NCBI RefSeq assembly: GCF_013426205.1
Contig: NC_089428.1
Span: 434,001-498,000 of the forward strand
DNA length: 64,000 nt
Direction of reading: 5' to 3'
From: Metarhizium brunneum
Lineage: Eukaryota; Ascomycota; Sordariomycetes; Hypocreales; Clavicipitaceae
Positions 61,658 through 64,000 of this stretch are shown in pieces. Under the pieces are notes generated by a model, which worked only from the letters and a program-made list of their open reading frames with translations, did not search any database and was not told the origin of the DNA. Numbering within the stretch: position 1 is the first letter of the stretch; each line of letters opens with the position of its first letter. The translations under genes and the position numbers were made by a program.

Positions 61658-61873
61658 GGAGTACTATTTCCAGGCCCGATAGTCCCGGCTGTTCCTTTCC
61701 CATGGCTTCTTTGGACTCGTTCCTTGCCGCCGCATCCCCGATTTGCCTCCCTCTGCGCTGTGCCCACGATCCCAACTTTCACGGTGACGGCTCGCGGCGT
61801 TTCCGTCTTAAAAGGAACGTCTTCAAGACTTTGCGCGACCCGACCACAAACGTCCCAGGCAGCTCCAAGATGA

Positions 61874-61883
61874 GTACATGTAT
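61874..61883 (+). promoter_or_regulatory. GTACATGTAT motif, copy 3 upstream of the CFEM gene
   Basis: Third copy, ending 12 nt before the start codon, so it may lie in the 5' leader. Confidence 0.3.
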
Positions 61884-61895
61884 AGAACAGTGACG

Positions 61896-63457
61896 ATGCG
61901 GTTCCCCATCAGCGCGGCGTTTCTGCTGGCTTGGCTATCCGCGTTTGCCCTGGCACAGTCGTATCCGTCCGCCACCGAGATCCTCGAGCAGCTTCCTCCC
62001 TGCGCGGTAAGAACCAGTTGACTCCTTTATCCCCGTATAGCCCCGAGTTTGAGTCGTTTGAAGCGGGACCAGATACTGACTAGACATGTGTGGACGGGCA
62101 GGCGAAATGCTTGACGGCCATTGTGCCGGGCTCTGCCTGCTCCGTGACAGACGTGCAGTGCATCTGTACAAGCTCGCCCATTCAAGATGCGGCAGAAAAG
62201 TGCATCCTCCGCGACTGCACGTCGCTGGCCGACGCCCTCTGTAAGCGCCGTTGCTTGGAAGCGCCAACTCTTCTGTCCCGTCAAGTGTACTGACGCATCT
62301 CGCGGCCCAGCGGCCAAGAACATCACGGCCACGGCGTGCCACGCCCCCGTTCGCGACCGGTCCGGCCAGTACGTCGCCGTGTCCATTGCCCTGGGGACAA
62401 TCACGGTCCTGCTCGTCGTGACCCGGCTGGTGTTTAAGCAGTTCTTCGCCGCAAACGTGGGCCTCGCTGCCGACGACAAGGTCATCCTGGTCACGCTGGC
62501 CATCCGCATCTCGTGCATCGTCATCAACGTCCGGGGCCTGGCCGCCCACGGCCTGGGCAAGGACACCTGGACGCTCCCGTCGCACGAGCTGACCTCGTTT
62601 GCCGAGTGGCTGTACATCATGGAGGTGCTGTACCTCGCCGAGCTGTCCCTCATCAAGCTCAGCCTGTCGCTCTTCTACGTCCGCATCTTCCCGGGCAAGA
62701 CGATCCGGAGGCTGCTCTGGGCCACCGTCGTCACCAACGCCCTCTACGGCGCGACCTTTGTCGTCACCGCCATCTTCCAATGCTCCCCCATCGACTACTT
62801 CTGGACCCAGTACGTCGAGCCGCACGCGACGGGGCGGTGCATCAACATCAACGCCTTTGGCTGGGCCAACGCCGCCATCAGCGTGGCCCTCGACATTTGG
62901 ATGATTAGCATCCCGCTGAGCCAGATCCCCAAGCTCAAGCTGCACTGGACGAAAAAGGTCGGCGTGTCCATCATGTTTCTCCTCGGAGCATTGTACGTAG
63001 GACGCCGCCGCCGCCATGTGTCTTTCATGTCGTACTGATCAAAATCTGCCAGCGTCACCGTCGTTTCCATCCTGCGCCTGAGCTCGCTCGTCTCGTGGGC
63101 AAACTCGACCAACCCGACCTGGGACCAGTGGAACATTGTATACTGGTCCACCATCGAGGTCAATGTCGGCATGATCTGCACATGCCTCCCGTCCATTCGC
63201 CTCATCATGCTGCGAGCCTTCCCCAACATGACGCGCTCGCATCCCACCTACGGCACCGATTCCCTCAGCCACCACACGAGCGGTCAATCGGGGGTCGAGA
63301 GGAGAACCACGACGAGGGACCATCGTCTGTCCGACTTTGAACAAAGCGTAGGGCACACGTGGACGCGGATAGGTATGTGTTTCTGGAAAGGGCATTATTC
63401 TGTTCAGCGAGTCGGGCGTACTGACGTGCTACTGCAGAGTCCGAGGCCAAACAGTGA
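61896..63457 (+). CDS. CFEM-domain Pth11-like GPCR-type membrane receptor
   Basis: Five exons: 61896-62006, 62102-62240, 62311-62992, 63053-63372, 63438-63457, giving 423 aa. Introns have GTAAGA, GTAAGC, GTACGT and GTATGT donors, CTGAC-type branch sites in three of them, and AG acceptors; all phases close. Signal peptide: [20 protein letters not shown]. The extracellular CFEM domain has eight Cys at 36, 40, 50, 57, 59, 71, 76 and 93 in the family spacing. Then come a seven-helix region starting near residue 104 ([17 protein letters not shown]) and a hydrophilic cytoplasmic tail. This architecture matches the fungal CFEM/Pth11 receptor class, implicated in surface and host sensing. The short last exon ends ESEAKQ. 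The likely site is the plasma membrane; ligand unknown. Confidence 0.9.
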
Positions 63458-63886
63458 GCGACGGTTATCGAGACATTCTGGAGCTGTTATTTTGTTGTTT
63501 TTGCGATTTATATACCCAGTGACTCGGGAGAGACGCTACACGGACCATGGTGCTAGTACGATCTTGGTTCATCGACGCGGGCCGTTGTACATATCGTGGC
63601 TCAAATTAGATTAATCAAAACAGTTGGCAATTTTTCTCTGGTCCAAAAATGTCCATCTTTTGCTCCATGGTTCGAGTTCACATTGCTGTGCACTTGCTAC
63701 GTAGTAAGTGATGGATTTCTAGACCCATTAGGGCTTAGATCAACCTCGGACGTTGGCAGACTCATCAAGACTACTGCCGGAATCGTCGACTGCAGTAAAC
63801 TTTGGCTACTTATGCAAGCATGTTCTCACTAGTTTTTATGCCCGGTAAAATGGCCGCTTGTTTTTATGCAGTCATCGTGTGATGGC
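63458..63886. other. Intergenic region between CFEM gene and tRNA-Phe
   Basis: About 430 bp, normal composition, holding the 3' region of the CFEM gene; no gene seen. Confidence 0.4.
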
Positions 63887-63895
63887 AAAAAAAAA
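63887..63895 (-). terminator. RNA polymerase III terminator of tRNA-Phe
   Basis: Nine A on the plus strand give a nine-T run on the minus strand, 2 nt after the discriminator base of the tRNA. Confidence 0.7.
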
Positions 63896-63897
63896 TA

Positions 63898-63995
63898 TGC
63901 GGTCAGTGTGACTCGAACACACGACCTTCAGATAGGCATCCGTAGGATTGAAGTTAGACTTCAGTCTGACGATCTCCCAGCTAATCTATGACCGC
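63898..63995 (-). tRNA. tRNA-Phe (anticodon GAA) with 25-nt intron
   Basis: Acceptor stem GCGGTCA/TGACCGC with discriminator A; D stem GATT/GATC; anticodon stem TCAGA/TCTGA; loop CTGAAG + A with anticodon GAA; T arm GTGTG-TTCGAGT-CACAC. The intron (63958-63934) lies between positions 37 and 38, the canonical site, and contains ACTTCAA, able to pair with the anticodon as in other eukaryotic tRNA-Phe precursors. Total 98 nt (73 mature). Confidence 0.95.
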
Positions 63996-64000
63996 ACAAT

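Larger units (their letters stand above)
58123..61895. other. Long intergenic stretch with weak open frames only
   Basis: About 3.8 kb. Frames at 58398-58820 (-), 58864-59364 (-) and 59698-60090 (+) have some coding-like composition (for example RQWYEDVVNKRPN in the second), but no recognisable domain, and overlapping frames compete. The right part is a likely promoter for the CFEM gene and has repeated GTACGGAGTA/CTCCGTAC-type words. Confidence 0.35.

Noticed and set aside
61935..63017. Long minus-strand frame (360 codons) opposite the CFEM receptor
   Set aside because: It is antisense to a five-exon gene with a complete CFEM cysteine pattern and valid introns; its Asp/Gly/Val-rich composition is typical of a shadow frame.

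Overview
The window is nuclear DNA of a filamentous ascomycete (Pezizomycotina, most likely a Sordariomycete). Evidence: short 48-129 nt spliceosomal introns with CTNAC-type branch sites, fungus-specific families (CFEM/Pth11-like receptor, HsbA, HET domain, bZIP), an intron-containing tRNA-Phe, and a very large block carrying the signature of repeat-induced point mutation (RIP). I cannot name the species.

Layout. (1) 1-7,740 is an ordinary gene-bearing flank: a tautomerase-family gene running off the left edge (-), a metallo-beta-lactamase-fold hydrolase (+), a bZIP transcription factor (+) and an unrecognised multi-exon gene (-) that looks frameshifted. (2) 7,741-50,460 is a ~43 kb extremely AT-rich island without any open frame, made of repeats converted by C-to-T/G-to-A changes. 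Despite the decay I resolve four complete Ty3/gypsy chromovirus-type LTR retrotransposons by paired LTRs of identical length and 5-bp target duplications: E1 (10146-25840, LTR 440, CTATT), E2 nested inside E1 (15746-23573, LTR 453, TATTA/TACTA), E3 on the minus strand (26495-34244, LTR 435, CTAAG) and E4 (42683-50460, LTR 434, CTCCT). Fossil zinc knuckle, reverse transcriptase, integrase and chromodomain motifs are readable. Between them lie inverted-repeat elements (families B and C, including a ~1.9 kb palindrome), and a 5'-truncated Tad-like LINE fragment. (3) 50,461-52,400 is a transition zone with diverged copies of a ~300-bp repeat that folds into a hairpin. (4) 52,400-64,000 is gene-bearing again: an HsbA-type secreted protein, a HET-domain gene broken by one TAG, a five-exon CFEM/Pth11-like receptor, and tRNA-Phe(GAA) on the minus strand.

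How it fits together: secreted and surface proteins plus a HET gene beside a RIP-silenced transposon island is the pattern of a fast-evolving accessory compartment. The genes do not form an evident biosynthetic cluster. The most unusual points are the mosaic structure of the chromovirus copies (constant gag-pol and R-U5 combined with different 3' tails and U3 regions), the sharp difference in RIP between outer and inner LTR ends, the palindromic B/C arrays, and the hairpin repeats whose stems differ in sequence but keep pairing.
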